Positions 26,482-34,989 of a stretch of DNA of 64,000 nucleotides are shown here, piece after piece. Source of the DNA: Fervidobacterium changbaicum (GTDB lineage: Bacteria > Thermotogota > Thermotogae > Thermotogales > Fervidobacteriaceae); assembly GCF_004117075.1 (NCBI RefSeq), contig NZ_CP026721.1, positions 248,001 to 312,000 on the forward strand. Direction: 5' to 3'. Position 1 is the first letter of the stretch, and every line of letters starts with the position of its first letter. The translations under genes were made by a program, and so were the position numbers. The notes below the pieces were generated by a model, which saw only the letters and a list, made by a program, of their open reading frames with translations, was not told the origin of the DNA and searched no databases.

Positions 26482-27693
26482 ATGAGTTTTGACAAACAAC
26501 AGTTCGTACATGAACTAATTTCGCCGAACGCTTCTAAGATTGTTCTTCTTGTTATGGACGGTATCGGTGATTTGCCAAATGAAGAGGGATTAACACCTCT
26601 TATGAAAGCCAACACACCAAACCTTGACAAAGTTGCTCAGATGAGTGATCTGGGTCAGACAATTCCTGTGATGCACGGAATAACACCCGGCAGTGGACCT
26701 GGACATCTTGGATTGTTTGGATACGATCCAATTAAATATCAAATTGGCCGTGGTATCCTTGAAGCCCTTGGTGAAGACATAGAGGTTGGAGAACTCGATG
26801 TCGTTGCGAGAGGTAATTTTGCAACGATAAATGGAGATATTGTTGTGGATAGAAGAGCTGGTAGACCATCAACTGAAGAGAGCGCTAAAGTAGTAGAAAA
26901 GTTGAACGCTCACATAATGGAAATTGAAGATGTCAAAGTGACTTTCTATCCTGGTAAAGAACACAGGTTCGTGCTGAAACTCACAGGTGAGGGGCTGTCT
27001 GATAATATTGAAGATGCAGACCCACAAAAAGAAGGAAAACCAATAAAATACACATCTGCTCTTTCAACTGAAGCAGAAAAGACAGCAAGGATTGTAAACA
27101 AGCTGCTTGACAGGATTAAAGAAGTCTTGAAAGATGAACCGAAGATGAATTTTGCACTTGTTAGAGGCTTTTCTAAGTATCCGAAGCTTCCGCAATTCCC
27201 GGAAGTTTACAAGCTCAAAGCAGGTGCAATTGCGGTTTATCCAATGTATAAGGGACTTGCAAAACTTGTTGGAATGACCATTATCCCAACTGGGCAAACC
27301 ATCGAGGATGAGATAGAAACATTGAAACAGGAATGGAATAACTACGATTTCTTCTTTGTTCATGTGAAGAAGACAGATTCTTACGGTGAAGATGGGAAAT
27401 TTGACGAAAAGGTCCATGTTATTGAGAACGTTGATAAGGTTATTCCAGATATTCTTGCTCTCAATCCAGATGTTCTTGTTGTTACTGGCGACCACTCCAC
27501 ACCATGTGCAATGAAAGGTCATTCATTCCATCCAGTCCCAATAATGTTCTGTGCTAAACACACAAGAAAAGGACTTTCGAAAGCTTTTAATGAGTTCGAA
27601 TGTGCCCGTGGCACACTTGGTACAATTCACGCGACCGATGTTATGAACCTAATTCTTGCCTACGCAGGAAGGTTAGAAAAATTTGGTGCATAA
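26482..27693 (+). CDS. apgM: 2,3-bisphosphoglycerate-independent phosphoglycerate mutase, archaeal type
   Basis: A 403-residue enzyme of the alkaline phosphatase superfamily interconverting 3- and 2-phosphoglycerate. It has VLLVMDGIGDLP near the start, GSGPGHLGLFGYDP, VHVKKTDSYGEDGKFDEK and the late metal site VVTGDHSTPCAMKGHS. The length and motifs are those of the ApgM group rather than the 510-residue GpmI. The ATG at 26482 has AGGAGGT seven bases upstream; the upstream in-frame GTG has no such site. Confidence 0.95.
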   Translation: MSFDKQQFVHELISPNASKIVLLVMDGIGDLPNEEGLTPLMKANTPNLDKVAQMSDLGQTIPVMHGITPGSGPGHLGLFGYDPIKYQIGRGILEALGEDIEVGELDVVARGNFATINGDIVVDRRAGRPSTEESAKVVEKLNAHIMEIEDVKVTFYPGKEHRFVLKLTGEGLSDNIEDADPQKEGKPIKYTSALSTEAEKTARIVNKLLDRIKEVLKDEPKMNFALVRGFSKYPKLPQFPEVYKLKAGAIAVYPMYKGLAKLVGMTIIPTGQTIEDEIETLKQEWNNYDFFFVHVKKTDSYGEDGKFDEKVHVIENVDKVIPDILALNPDVLVVTGDHSTPCAMKGHSFHPVPIMFCAKHTRKGLSKAFNEFECARGTLGTIHATDVMNLILAYAGRLEKFGA

Positions 27694-27720
27694 GTTTTAA
27701 AGCGAGTTTGGGGGAAAGGG

Positions 27721-28998
27721 TTGGGGAAGAACAACAAAACACTTAACGTCTCATTTACTTCTTTTTACTATTTTGGCGGGGCAATTTTAGGAGCATTGAT
27801 GGGAACTTACTTCAAGTTCCCACTTTTCTTTCTGGTTATTCCAGTTGCTCTTGCACTCTTCAAGAAGCCGAAAGTTGCTGTATTTTTGTTGATTTTCATA
27901 TTGTCAAATATGGCTTTCATTAGTAACATCGATTTCTCAAACAAATCGGTAGAGTTTGTTGGAACAGTAAAGGCGGTACAAAATGGTTCGAGTATCCTCC
28001 GTTTATCATTCTTTGATGGTAAACGATGGCGAAGGATGGGAGTTGATGTACTTATATACGAAGAAGAAAAGCTCGGAACGATAGTTTATTTTATTGGTCA
28101 ACTGAAAAGAAAAGGTGCTTATCCGATATATTATGCAAAAACCGATTATTGTGCAACGGTGACGAATTACGAATCTTTATCTGCAAGAGTCTTTGAACAC
28201 TTCGAAAGATATAGGAACTTTACAAACAATGTAGATCCGTTTTATCAAAACCTATTTGGCGCTAATTCGCGTGATGAGAATTTCGCTAAGAGTGGTTTAC
28301 TTCACATTTTCTGTGTTTCTGGTATGCATGTTTCGTTACTCTATCTGTTCACGGCGTACGTTATTGGAATGTTTACGTACAGGAAGTGGCTTAGAGTCAT
28401 GCTCTCGCTGACGTTTCCAACGATTTTTGTAATAGGCTCTGGGTTAAATTTACCTTCCCTGCGTGCTTTGATAATGCTTTATTTTGTGGCACTACTAAGA
28501 CTTGCAGATTACAAAGTGAACGCGGTAAATATCGTTTCACTTGCTGGAACAGGGATGGTTTTGTTTAATCCGGAGATAGTTTATTCTCTTTCGTTTTACA
28601 TGACATTCTTTGCAACATTAGGAGTGCTGATTTCCGAAAATAACTTTCTTTCAAATATTGGAGGATTTCTTGGTAGCGCTCCATATGTTTCTTTGATAAA
28701 TCCTGTAAATCCGTTCTCTATAATAGCGACAATGTTGGTTTCGATACCTGTTCAAGTTTTGCTTTTCGGACTTACAACAAGTTATGTTCTTTTTAGTTGC
28801 AATCTCTTTTTCCTTAGTGCGTTCATACTTTATGCACTAAAGCCGTTTGCATGGTTTATTCAGATTGTCGCCAATTGGTTTGCTAAGTTGCCAACGATAC
28901 CCCAGCACCCGATAATCACCATCGCATTTGCAATGTCTTTTATTTTATACATGGGATTTGTATTTGAACTGAAAAAACAAAAGCAGGAGTCGTCTTAA
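27721..28998 (+). CDS. comEC: ComEC/Rec2-family DNA uptake channel protein
   Basis: A 425-residue polytopic membrane protein. A short N-terminal part with an OB-like stretch (VEFVGTVKAVQNGSSILRLSFF) precedes the competence domain, with the diagnostic KSGLLHIFCVSGMHVSLLYLF and later LPSLRALIMLYF. The C-terminal metallo-beta-lactamase domain found in longer ComEC proteins is absent. It probably forms the inner-membrane channel for single-stranded DNA. The start is a TTG after a G-rich site, 28 bases after apgM. Confidence 0.88.
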   Translation: MGKNNKTLNVSFTSFYYFGGAILGALMGTYFKFPLFFLVIPVALALFKKPKVAVFLLIFILSNMAFISNIDFSNKSVEFVGTVKAVQNGSSILRLSFFDGKRWRRMGVDVLIYEEEKLGTIVYFIGQLKRKGAYPIYYAKTDYCATVTNYESLSARVFEHFERYRNFTNNVDPFYQNLFGANSRDENFAKSGLLHIFCVSGMHVSLLYLFTAYVIGMFTYRKWLRVMLSLTFPTIFVIGSGLNLPSLRALIMLYFVALLRLADYKVNAVNIVSLAGTGMVLFNPEIVYSLSFYMTFFATLGVLISENNFLSNIGGFLGSAPYVSLINPVNPFSIIATMLVSIPVQVLLFGLTTSYVLFSCNLFFLSAFILYALKPFAWFIQIVANWFAKLPTIPQHPIITIAFAMSFILYMGFVFELKKQKQESS

Positions 28999-29014
28999 AA
29001 AGACAACTCCTGCT
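28982..29014. terminator. Bidirectional terminator between comEC and fur
   Basis: A 9-bp stem (AGCAGGAGT/ACTCCTGCT) with a further inner GTCTT/AGAC pairing. The minus strand has a T-rich tail after it and the plus strand a shorter one, so it can end both convergent transcripts. Confidence 0.75.
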
Positions 29015-29032
29015 AATTTTCGCTTTATTCCT

Positions 29033-29491
29033 TCACTTTTTGCTTTTCTTAATACCCTTGGCACATTTCGGGCATATTCCTCTGAATTTTAGATCGATCT
29101 CATCGACAAGGTACCCCTTACTTTTGAGAAAATCGATGTAACTTTTCATCACATTGTCTGGAGAGAGTTCTCCCTTGAGTTCGTATATCATACCACATGA
29201 ATTACAGATGAAATGTGAATGTTTACCTTCCCTGTCGACGAGCTCATAACGATAAACCCCTTCATCAAACTGCAGCCTTCTCAGAAAACCAAGTTCGACG
29301 AGTAAATCTATGGTCCTGTAAACTGTTGCTTTGCTTACATTTAGCTTCTTGCTTACAAGGTATCTATAAACCTCTTCAGCGCCTAAGTGCTCACTGTTCG
29401 TTTCGATGAACACCTTCAATACTTGTTCTCGCTGTGGTGTCATTCTGTACTTTCTGTCCCTGAGCTCCTTTTTAAGGTTGTCTACATGCAT
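29033..29491 (-). CDS. Fur-family transcriptional regulator
   Basis: A 152-residue metal-dependent repressor. The winged-helix domain is in the N-terminal half (MTPQREQVLKVF, then SKATVYRTIDLLVELGFLRR), and the dimer/metal half has HSHFICNSCGMIYEL with a second CPKC pair forming a structural zinc site. Fur, PerR and Zur cannot be told apart from sequence alone. It is encoded about 30 bases after nusA on the same strand. Confidence 0.9.
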   Translation of the reverse strand: MHVDNLKKELRDRKYRMTPQREQVLKVFIETNSEHLGAEEVYRYLVSKKLNVSKATVYRTIDLLVELGFLRRLQFDEGVYRYELVDREGKHSHFICNSCGMIYELKGELSPDNVMKSYIDFLKSKGYLVDEIDLKFRGICPKCAKGIKKSKK

Positions 29492-29524
29492 ATTATCTCT
29501 CCTTTATTCGCTTCGATTTAGAAG

Positions 29525-30559
29525 TTATGCGTTCATAACAGGTTTGATATCTATCTTCCAGCCAGTTAACTTTGCTGCTAACCTTGCGTTTTGTCCAGCT
29601 TTTCCTATTGCAAGTGAAAGTTGATTAGGAGCAACAAGAACCCTTGACGCCTTTGATTCGTAATCTAAAATCTCAACATCGATGACTGAGGCTGGCAAGA
29701 GGGCGTTTGCTATGAGTTCTTTCGGGTCGTCTGACCATTTAATGATGTCTATCTTTTCCATCTTCACTTCACGCAAGACAGCTGCAATTCTGGAACCTTC
29801 ATGTCCTATACATGCTCCAACGGGATCAACTTTTGGATCCTTTGAAGTAACAGCTATCTTTGTCCTAACACCCGGTTCCCTGACGACTTTGACAATCTCC
29901 ACTATACCCTGTTCTATCTCTGGCACCTCCAGTTTCAAAAGACCAACGACAAACTCGGGATCTGTTCTGGATACTATGATCTTAGGCCCTTTCTTATCTC
30001 TTTTCACTTCTCTCACATAGACTTTGATTAAGTCGGACTGTTCAAATTCTTCACCTGGAATCCATTCCTTCTTCGGTAGATGCGTTTCGAGTTTTCCAAT
30101 TCTAATGTCGAGCCATTCTGGAGTGACTTTGAGAACCTCAGCAACAACTACCCTTCCGATCAATTCAGAGTACCTTTCGTATTGTTTCTCTTTTTCTATT
30201 TCTCTTATCTTTTGAATAAGAACCTGTTTTGCAACTTGGACGGCGAACCTACCAAGTTTCTTTATATTCATCTTCTTCTTGATGATATCACCAACTACAG
30301 CATCTGGCTTTATCTTCAGAGCTTCCTCAAGTGATATTTGAAGATTCTCGTTCTCAACCTTTTCTACAACTTCGAGTAGCTGATAAGCTTCAATTTCTCC
30401 GGAAAGTCTGTTGATTACGATTTCAACGTTTCTTTCGCCGGTTTTGTTTTTGTAAGCACTCATAATGGCCTTTTCAAGGATGCTTATTGATTCCTCTACT
30501 GATATACCCTTTTCCTTTTCCAGTTCTCTCAACGCTTCTAACAACATTGGACTGTTCAT
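29525..30559 (-). CDS. nusA: Transcription termination/antitermination factor NusA
   Basis: A 344-residue NusA of the short form. It has an N-terminal RNA-polymerase-binding domain (EALRELEKEKGISVEESISILEKAI), an S1 domain (about 135-200, IGRVVVAEVLKVTPEW) and two KH domains (DPVGACIGHEGSRIAAVL and APNQLSLAIGKAGQNARLAAKLTGWKIDI). It lacks the acidic C-terminal repeats of proteobacteria. It follows rimP in the conserved order. Confidence 0.97.
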   Translation of the reverse strand: MNSPMLLEALRELEKEKGISVEESISILEKAIMSAYKNKTGERNVEIVINRLSGEIEAYQLLEVVEKVENENLQISLEEALKIKPDAVVGDIIKKKMNIKKLGRFAVQVAKQVLIQKIREIEKEKQYERYSELIGRVVVAEVLKVTPEWLDIRIGKLETHLPKKEWIPGEEFEQSDLIKVYVREVKRDKKGPKIIVSRTDPEFVVGLLKLEVPEIEQGIVEIVKVVREPGVRTKIAVTSKDPKVDPVGACIGHEGSRIAAVLREVKMEKIDIIKWSDDPKELIANALLPASVIDVEILDYESKASRVLVAPNQLSLAIGKAGQNARLAAKLTGWKIDIKPVMNA

Positions 30560-30604
30560 ATACCTTTCGCCCTCCTATGTTAAATTTTCGATTTTTTCTA
30601 GGGT

Positions 30605-31066
30605 TTAAAACACATCTACTTCCAAATTGGCAGACTTAACATCGTTATAGTTGATTTTTACATCTTTACCTTCTACTTCTAAGACAATTTCACCATTTTC
30701 CGTATTGACACTCTTTATGTATCCTCTGAATGTCTTAGTAGTCTTTACCTTTGCCAAGTTCCCTTCGAACCTTTTGAAGTCTTCAAGACTTCTAAGTGGT
30801 CTGTCAAGCCCTGGAGAAGATACTTCCAAATAATACCGGCCAGGAATCAAATCGGTTGAGTCAAGTTGTTTCTCGATTTCATATGAAACCAATTCACAGT
30901 CTCTTGTACTAACGTAGTCCTCGCGTTTATCTATGACTATTGTGAGTACCCATCTACCGGATTGCATCTTGTATTTGACATCAAAGAGCATCAGCCCAAA
31001 TCCTTCAACTATAGGTTTGGCTATTTCAGATACCCTCTCTTCAATTTCCTTAGGACTCAAACTCAT
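30605..31066 (-). CDS. rimP: Ribosome maturation factor RimP
   Basis: A 153-residue protein needed for 30S assembly. It has the family segments VEGFGLMLFDVKYKM, LTIVIDKREDYVSTRDCELVSYEIEKQLD and YYLEVSSPGLDRPLRSLEDFKRFEG. The ATG follows AGGAGGTGG. It is encoded 45 bases upstream of nusA, the usual rimP-nusA pair. Confidence 0.95.
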   Translation of the reverse strand: MSLSPKEIEERVSEIAKPIVEGFGLMLFDVKYKMQSGRWVLTIVIDKREDYVSTRDCELVSYEIEKQLDSTDLIPGRYYLEVSSPGLDRPLRSLEDFKRFEGNLAKVKTTKTFRGYIKSVNTENGEIVLEVEGKDVKINYNDVKSANLEVDVF

Positions 31067-31104
31067 TTTTCCACCTCCTGAAAAAGCATGACTTTAAGAT
31101 AACC

Positions 31105-31132
31105 GAAAAACCGGGACCATAGTCCCGGTTTT
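31105..31132 (-). terminator. Terminator after tRNA-Ser
   Basis: On the minus strand AAAACCGGGAC and GTCCCGGTTTT form a hairpin with a 4-nt loop and a T-rich tail. It lies between the tRNA gene and rimP, both on the minus strand. Confidence 0.8.
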
Positions 31133-31160
31133 GATACAATTGAAACTAACAACAACTTTC

Positions 31161-31251
31161 TGGCGGAGAGGGTGGGATTTGAACCCACGGGTGGTTTATG
31201 GCCACCGCACGCTCTCCAGGCGTGTGCCTTAGACCCCTCGGCCACCTCTCC
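31161..31251 (-). tRNA. tRNA-Ser (anticodon GGA)
   Basis: A 91-nt class II tRNA with encoded CCA. The acceptor stem is GGAGAGG/CCTCTCC with a G discriminator. The anticodon stem CACGC/GCGTG encloses the loop CTGGAGA, so the anticodon is GGA, reading UCC and UCU. A long variable arm (GTGGCC...ACCAC region) and a T-loop GGTTCAAATCC are present. Confidence 0.97.
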
Positions 31252-31291
31252 TGGGAAGCTTAAAATTCTTTTTGAGCCAAATTCCTACGAA

Positions 31292-31319
31292 ATTATAGCA
31301 TAAGTTCTGAAAAAATCAA
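31292..31319 (-). promoter_or_regulatory. Promoter of tRNA-Ser
   Basis: On the minus strand TTGATT (31319-31314) and a perfect TATAAT (31297-31292) are separated by 16 bases, about 40 bases upstream of the tRNA. Confidence 0.75.
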
Positions 31320-31438
31320 GACATTACATTTCTTGTGAAACCAAAATAGATAAAAACCTATCTTTAAAGAAATGTTGTTTGTGGATTTTTGTAATGTAAA
31401 GCTTTTTGGAAACAGAATTTAATTAAGCACACTTATGT

Positions 31439-31444
31439 TATAAT
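31439..31444 (+). promoter_or_regulatory. Extended -10 promoter of the double-HD gene
   Basis: TATAAT preceded by TGT, 20 bases upstream of the TTG start. The short distance implies a very short 5' leader. Confidence 0.45.
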
Positions 31445-31463
31445 ATACAAAGAGGTGAAAAAA

Positions 31464-32714
31464 TTGATAGACATCTTGCTGAAGACAATAATGTTTGTTC
31501 CGAAATTCGGTGTCCATTCTCTACAAGTCGGATTCATCGCTTCAAAAATAGCGAAAGAGCTCAATCTTGATGAGCTTGAGCTTTTTTACTGTGGTGCTTT
31601 ACATGACTTAGGTGTTTTAACTCCGCACAAGGGAGTTCTATTAGACGATATCGACAACGAATTTCTTATCAAAGAAGATGTTCAAACATTTGAATCACCT
31701 ACAAAAGATCATACACTCATCTCCGCGTTCGAGGTTTCGAAGATATCTTATCTTTCAAAAAAATTTCCGAACTTGTCCGCAAGTATATTGTTGCACCATG
31801 CATTGCCACATTATCTAAATGAAAATTCCACTAAAGATATTGCAGCAAACATCGTATCGATTAGTGAAGAAATATCCAAATATGTGCTTGTCAACAATGA
31901 AGAGATGACCTACGAAGATTTCGTCATCCCACTTTCTGCAATAAAAAACAGGTTCTTTGACTTTGTGTACGAGGCAGCACTTAGTGTCCTCAAACAAGAA
32001 TACGTTAGGTGGATGCTTTACGACATCAAAGCAGGGTTCAATAGGGAAAGATTAATTCAAGATTACTATCTACGAGAACCTATGACTTTTGAAGAGATTG
32101 TCGAAATGGGAGCGGTACTCTCTTACATAATTGATTCAAAAAGTGAGTTTACCCGTGCGCACAGTTGGCGCGTCGCTAACTTATCAGGCGCAATTGCTAA
32201 GGAAATTTTGCTTAAGGAACAAGAATTTTTCGTCGCAGGGCTGTTTCATGATATAGGTAAGATAACAACTCCGATAAGTGTTCTTGAAAAGAAAGGAAAA
32301 CTAACACCCTCTGAGATGGACATAATGAAAAAGCATGTTTACTATAGTTACCTGATACTACTGGAACACGAAAACGAACCTTGGTTTTGGCCCGCTGTTA
32401 GGCATCAAGAACGAACTGATGGCAGTGGGTATCCTTGGAGACTGAAAGGCTCAGAGATGACGTTTAAGGATAAGATATTGCAAGTTGCAGACTATTTCGT
32501 AGCCGTGCTGGAGCCAAGGCCTTACCGTGGTCCGAATACCCCTGAAAAAGCTTACGAAGAAGTCCAGAGGGCTGTTTCGTACGGGGTTCTTGACCCCGGA
32601 CCAGCCAGTATACTTAAAGAGCTTGTGTATGGCGGCTTCGATTTTGAAAGCATTAACTTCATGTCTTCAATTCAGAAAGATATAAACGACTTTGAAAAAA
32701 GTTTATTGGAATAA
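31464..32714 (+). CDS. Double HD-domain protein with C-terminal HD-GYP
   Basis: About 416 residues in two halves. The N-terminal half is a degenerate HD domain (YCGALHDLGVLTPHKG, SILLHHALPHYL). The C-terminal half is a clear HD-GYP domain: HSWRVANLSGAIAKEI, FHDIGKITTP, then RHQERTDGSGYPWRLKGSEM. Such proteins usually degrade cyclic di-GMP. The TTG at 31464 is six bases after GAGGTG; the GTG at 31455 lies inside that site. Confidence 0.85.
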   Translation: MIDILLKTIMFVPKFGVHSLQVGFIASKIAKELNLDELELFYCGALHDLGVLTPHKGVLLDDIDNEFLIKEDVQTFESPTKDHTLISAFEVSKISYLSKKFPNLSASILLHHALPHYLNENSTKDIAANIVSISEEISKYVLVNNEEMTYEDFVIPLSAIKNRFFDFVYEAALSVLKQEYVRWMLYDIKAGFNRERLIQDYYLREPMTFEEIVEMGAVLSYIIDSKSEFTRAHSWRVANLSGAIAKEILLKEQEFFVAGLFHDIGKITTPISVLEKKGKLTPSEMDIMKKHVYYSYLILLEHENEPWFWPAVRHQERTDGSGYPWRLKGSEMTFKDKILQVADYFVAVLEPRPYRGPNTPEKAYEEVQRAVSYGVLDPGPASILKELVYGGFDFESINFMSSIQKDINDFEKSLLE

Positions 32715-32765
32715 CCTAACAACCTTAGTGAGCATTTGAATAAATAAAAGAGGAGTGATTAAATT

Positions 32766-33146
32766 ATGGGCATCGATTTGAGAAAGGTGAAGAGAGTAGC
32801 AATCGTCGGAGCAACGACAAATCCGGAAAAATTTGGGAACATAGTTCTTCGAGATTTGAAGAAAAAGGGATTTGAAGTACTGCCAGTCAGTCCAAGGTAC
32901 GATGTTGTGGAAGGGCTAAGAACTTATAAAAGTGTTGAAGAATTACCAGATGACGTCGATTTGATTGTATTTATCGTACCTCCGGAAGTGGGGATTCAAG
33001 AGTTAAAGAAAGCATACGACAAAGGATTTCGCAAGTTCTGGTTCCAACCTGGTGCAGAATCTGGGGAGATAATTGAATTTTCAAAAACGCTCCAAGATGC
33101 CGACTTTTCTTTCATCAAATGCATTATGGTTCAGACTAATTGGTGA
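32766..33146 (+). CDS. CoA-binding domain protein (YccU type)
   Basis: A 126-residue single Rossmann-fold domain of the CoA-binding family: VAIVGATTNPEKFGNIVLRDLKKKGFEVLPVSP, VDLIVFIVPPEVG and FWFQPGAES. The exact cellular role is unknown. The ATG follows AGGAGTG. Confidence 0.88.
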   Translation: MGIDLRKVKRVAIVGATTNPEKFGNIVLRDLKKKGFEVLPVSPRYDVVEGLRTYKSVEELPDDVDLIVFIVPPEVGIQELKKAYDKGFRKFWFQPGAESGEIIEFSKTLQDADFSFIKCIMVQTNW

Positions 33147-33196
33147 GGGATTAACAAAACTCTATAATAAGATAAACACTATGTGAGGTGGCACGT

Positions 33197-34135
33197 TTGA
33201 CAACCGAGATTCTGGAGAAAGTGCAGAAAGTCTTTGCAAACCTGAGTGTAAAGGAGTTTATGACAAAAGAAGTCATCTACGTAAAACCAGACAGAACGGT
33301 GGCTCAAGTCAAGGAGATATTAAGACTGAAGAGAATATCCGGTGTCCCTGTTGTCAATGATGACAACGTTGTTATCGGGATAATAAGCATAGAAGATATC
33401 ATCAAGTGTCTTGAGAACGGTACGCTTAACGAAAGTGTGAGTCAGCATATGACAAAAAACGTCGTGTGTATAAGCGAGGACTCAACCTTACAAGATGTGA
33501 TTAAACATTTCGAAAGGTTCAGGTACGGGAGATTTCCAGTTGTAGATACCCAAGGAAGGCTTGTCGGCATCGTTACAAAAAATGACATACTTGCCGCAGT
33601 TGCAACAAGATTGGGATTGCTTTATCTACATGATGAAAGGCGTAAGGAAGTTTTGGAAAAAGATGCACTGAACAGATCTCTTGTAACCGGTGAAGAAATT
33701 GACAAAAAGGGAGCAGATTTTTACTTCAAAATTGACTACTTCGACGTTAACTTAGCCGGGATAGGGGCTGCCCAACTCAAGAAATTCCTGCAAAGTAAGG
33801 GCATACCAGAAAACGATGTGAGAAGAGTCGCCGTTGCAACGTACGAGGCGGAAACAAATGTTGTGATACACAGCGGAAGCGAAGGAGAGATTTTTTGTTT
33901 CCTAACACCTGATAGAATCATCGTAAGAGTAGAAGATAAAGGGAAAGGGATTGAGAATATTGAGCTTGCCATGAAGGAAGGGTATTCTACTGCACCCGAT
34001 TACGTAAGAGAACTAGGATTTGGTGCTGGTATGGGACTACCGAACATGAAACGATTCTCAGATAAAATGGTTGTCCTTTCGGAAAAAGGAAAAGGTGTGG
34101 TTGTAGAAATGGTCTTTTATATTAATAACAAATAA
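33197..34135 (+). CDS. CBS-pair protein with a histidine-kinase-type ATPase domain
   Basis: About 312 residues. Two CBS motifs come first (MTKEVIYVKPDRTVAQVKEILRL and MTKNVVCISEDSTLQDVIKHF), which normally sense adenine nucleotides. Then follows an anti-sigma-factor-like HATPase: N-box YEAETNVVIHS, G1 VEDKGKGI and G2 GFGAGMGLPNMKRFSD. It has no phosphoacceptor His domain or membrane helix, so a cytosolic energy-sensing kinase or anti-sigma switch is likely. The TTG at 33197 follows GAGGTGG. Confidence 0.8.
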   Translation: MTTEILEKVQKVFANLSVKEFMTKEVIYVKPDRTVAQVKEILRLKRISGVPVVNDDNVVIGIISIEDIIKCLENGTLNESVSQHMTKNVVCISEDSTLQDVIKHFERFRYGRFPVVDTQGRLVGIVTKNDILAAVATRLGLLYLHDERRKEVLEKDALNRSLVTGEEIDKKGADFYFKIDYFDVNLAGIGAAQLKKFLQSKGIPENDVRRVAVATYEAETNVVIHSGSEGEIFCFLTPDRIIVRVEDKGKGIENIELAMKEGYSTAPDYVRELGFGAGMGLPNMKRFSDKMVVLSEKGKGVVVEMVFYINNK

Positions 34136-34250
34136 TCCTAATAAATCTATGAACGATTTTAACAAAGACAGAGTCTAAATTAATAGGTGTCGTAGATTAC
34201 CGTACAAATATGTATTTTTTAACCCAACCACGTTTTGAGGAGGTGCTAAT

Positions 34251-34916
34251 ATGGATAACAACTTGTTGATGTGGGTTCTTGTGGGTGTTCTTGCAGCTGC
34301 CCTTGTTGTAGGGGGTATCTTTTTACTGATGCCAAAGGACAAGTACATCGAAGTTGACGGTGTCAAAGTTTGGAAGATTCCAAATGACGCGGAAATTGTC
34401 TTCATTGATCAATCGAAGGCCGCCAGCGTGAAAAGTCTTGTTCAAAAAGGACAACTCATCGCATTTGAGGGCGAAGCGCAAGGATTGGGAACAACTCAGG
34501 ACAGAGAAAAGGCTAAGATTCGTGCTTATCAAAAGATTGCTGAATTCTTGAACGCAAAAGTCACGACATTTGCACAGCTTGTTGAAGGTCAGCTTCAAAA
34601 CGTTCAGGTGTCCGGAAAAAAGCAAGAGCTTGTGAGTGCATCGGTTGATGCTTACAAGAGAGTTACTGAGCTCTTTGCTGAGGGAAGAGTATCTGGAGCC
34701 TACGAATTTGCAGCGTGGAAAGTTAAGAGAGACAACCTAACATTCACCTACGTGTTGTTGGTATACGACCCAGCTCAGATCTTGAAACTCATTGAAATTG
34801 ATGCGTTAGTAAAGCAAAAAGTTGACGAACTAGGAAAACAGGGTGTTAATTTCTTCGAAAATCTCAACGCAGTTTTGTCAGAAGCAACAAAAGGAACACC
34901 GATGGAAAGGAAATAA
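34251..34916 (+). CDS. Membrane-anchored LPP20-like protein (paralogue 1)
   Basis: A 221-residue protein with one N-terminal transmembrane helix (about 5-27) and an extracytoplasmic domain. The segment DREKAKIRAYQKIAEFLNAKVTTFAQLVEGQ and the later VDAYKRVTELF resemble LPP20/FlgT-N-like domains, in which regularly spaced Ala and Lys helices carry the fold. It is clearly paralogous to the gene at 37230-37886: both have an IPxxAxIVF segment and a TFAxLVEGQLQ segment. It is the first gene of a three-gene cluster. The function is unknown. The ATG follows GAGGTG. Confidence 0.75.
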   Translation: MDNNLLMWVLVGVLAAALVVGGIFLLMPKDKYIEVDGVKVWKIPNDAEIVFIDQSKAASVKSLVQKGQLIAFEGEAQGLGTTQDREKAKIRAYQKIAEFLNAKVTTFAQLVEGQLQNVQVSGKKQELVSASVDAYKRVTELFAEGRVSGAYEFAAWKVKRDNLTFTYVLLVYDPAQILKLIEIDALVKQKVDELGKQGVNFFENLNAVLSEATKGTPMERK

Positions 34917-34932
34917 AGACCTATTCGCTATG

Positions 34933-34960
34933 CCCCCTGCGTTGAGCAGGGGGTTGTTTT
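34933..34960 (+). terminator. Intercistronic terminator or attenuator
   Basis: An 8-bp stem CCCCCTGC/GCAGGGGG with a 5-nt loop is followed by TTGTTTT. It lies between the first and second genes of the LPP20-like cluster, so some transcripts probably end after the first gene. Confidence 0.75.
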
Positions 34961-34989
34961 ATTAAGCTTTTATAAAAGGAGGCATCCCA

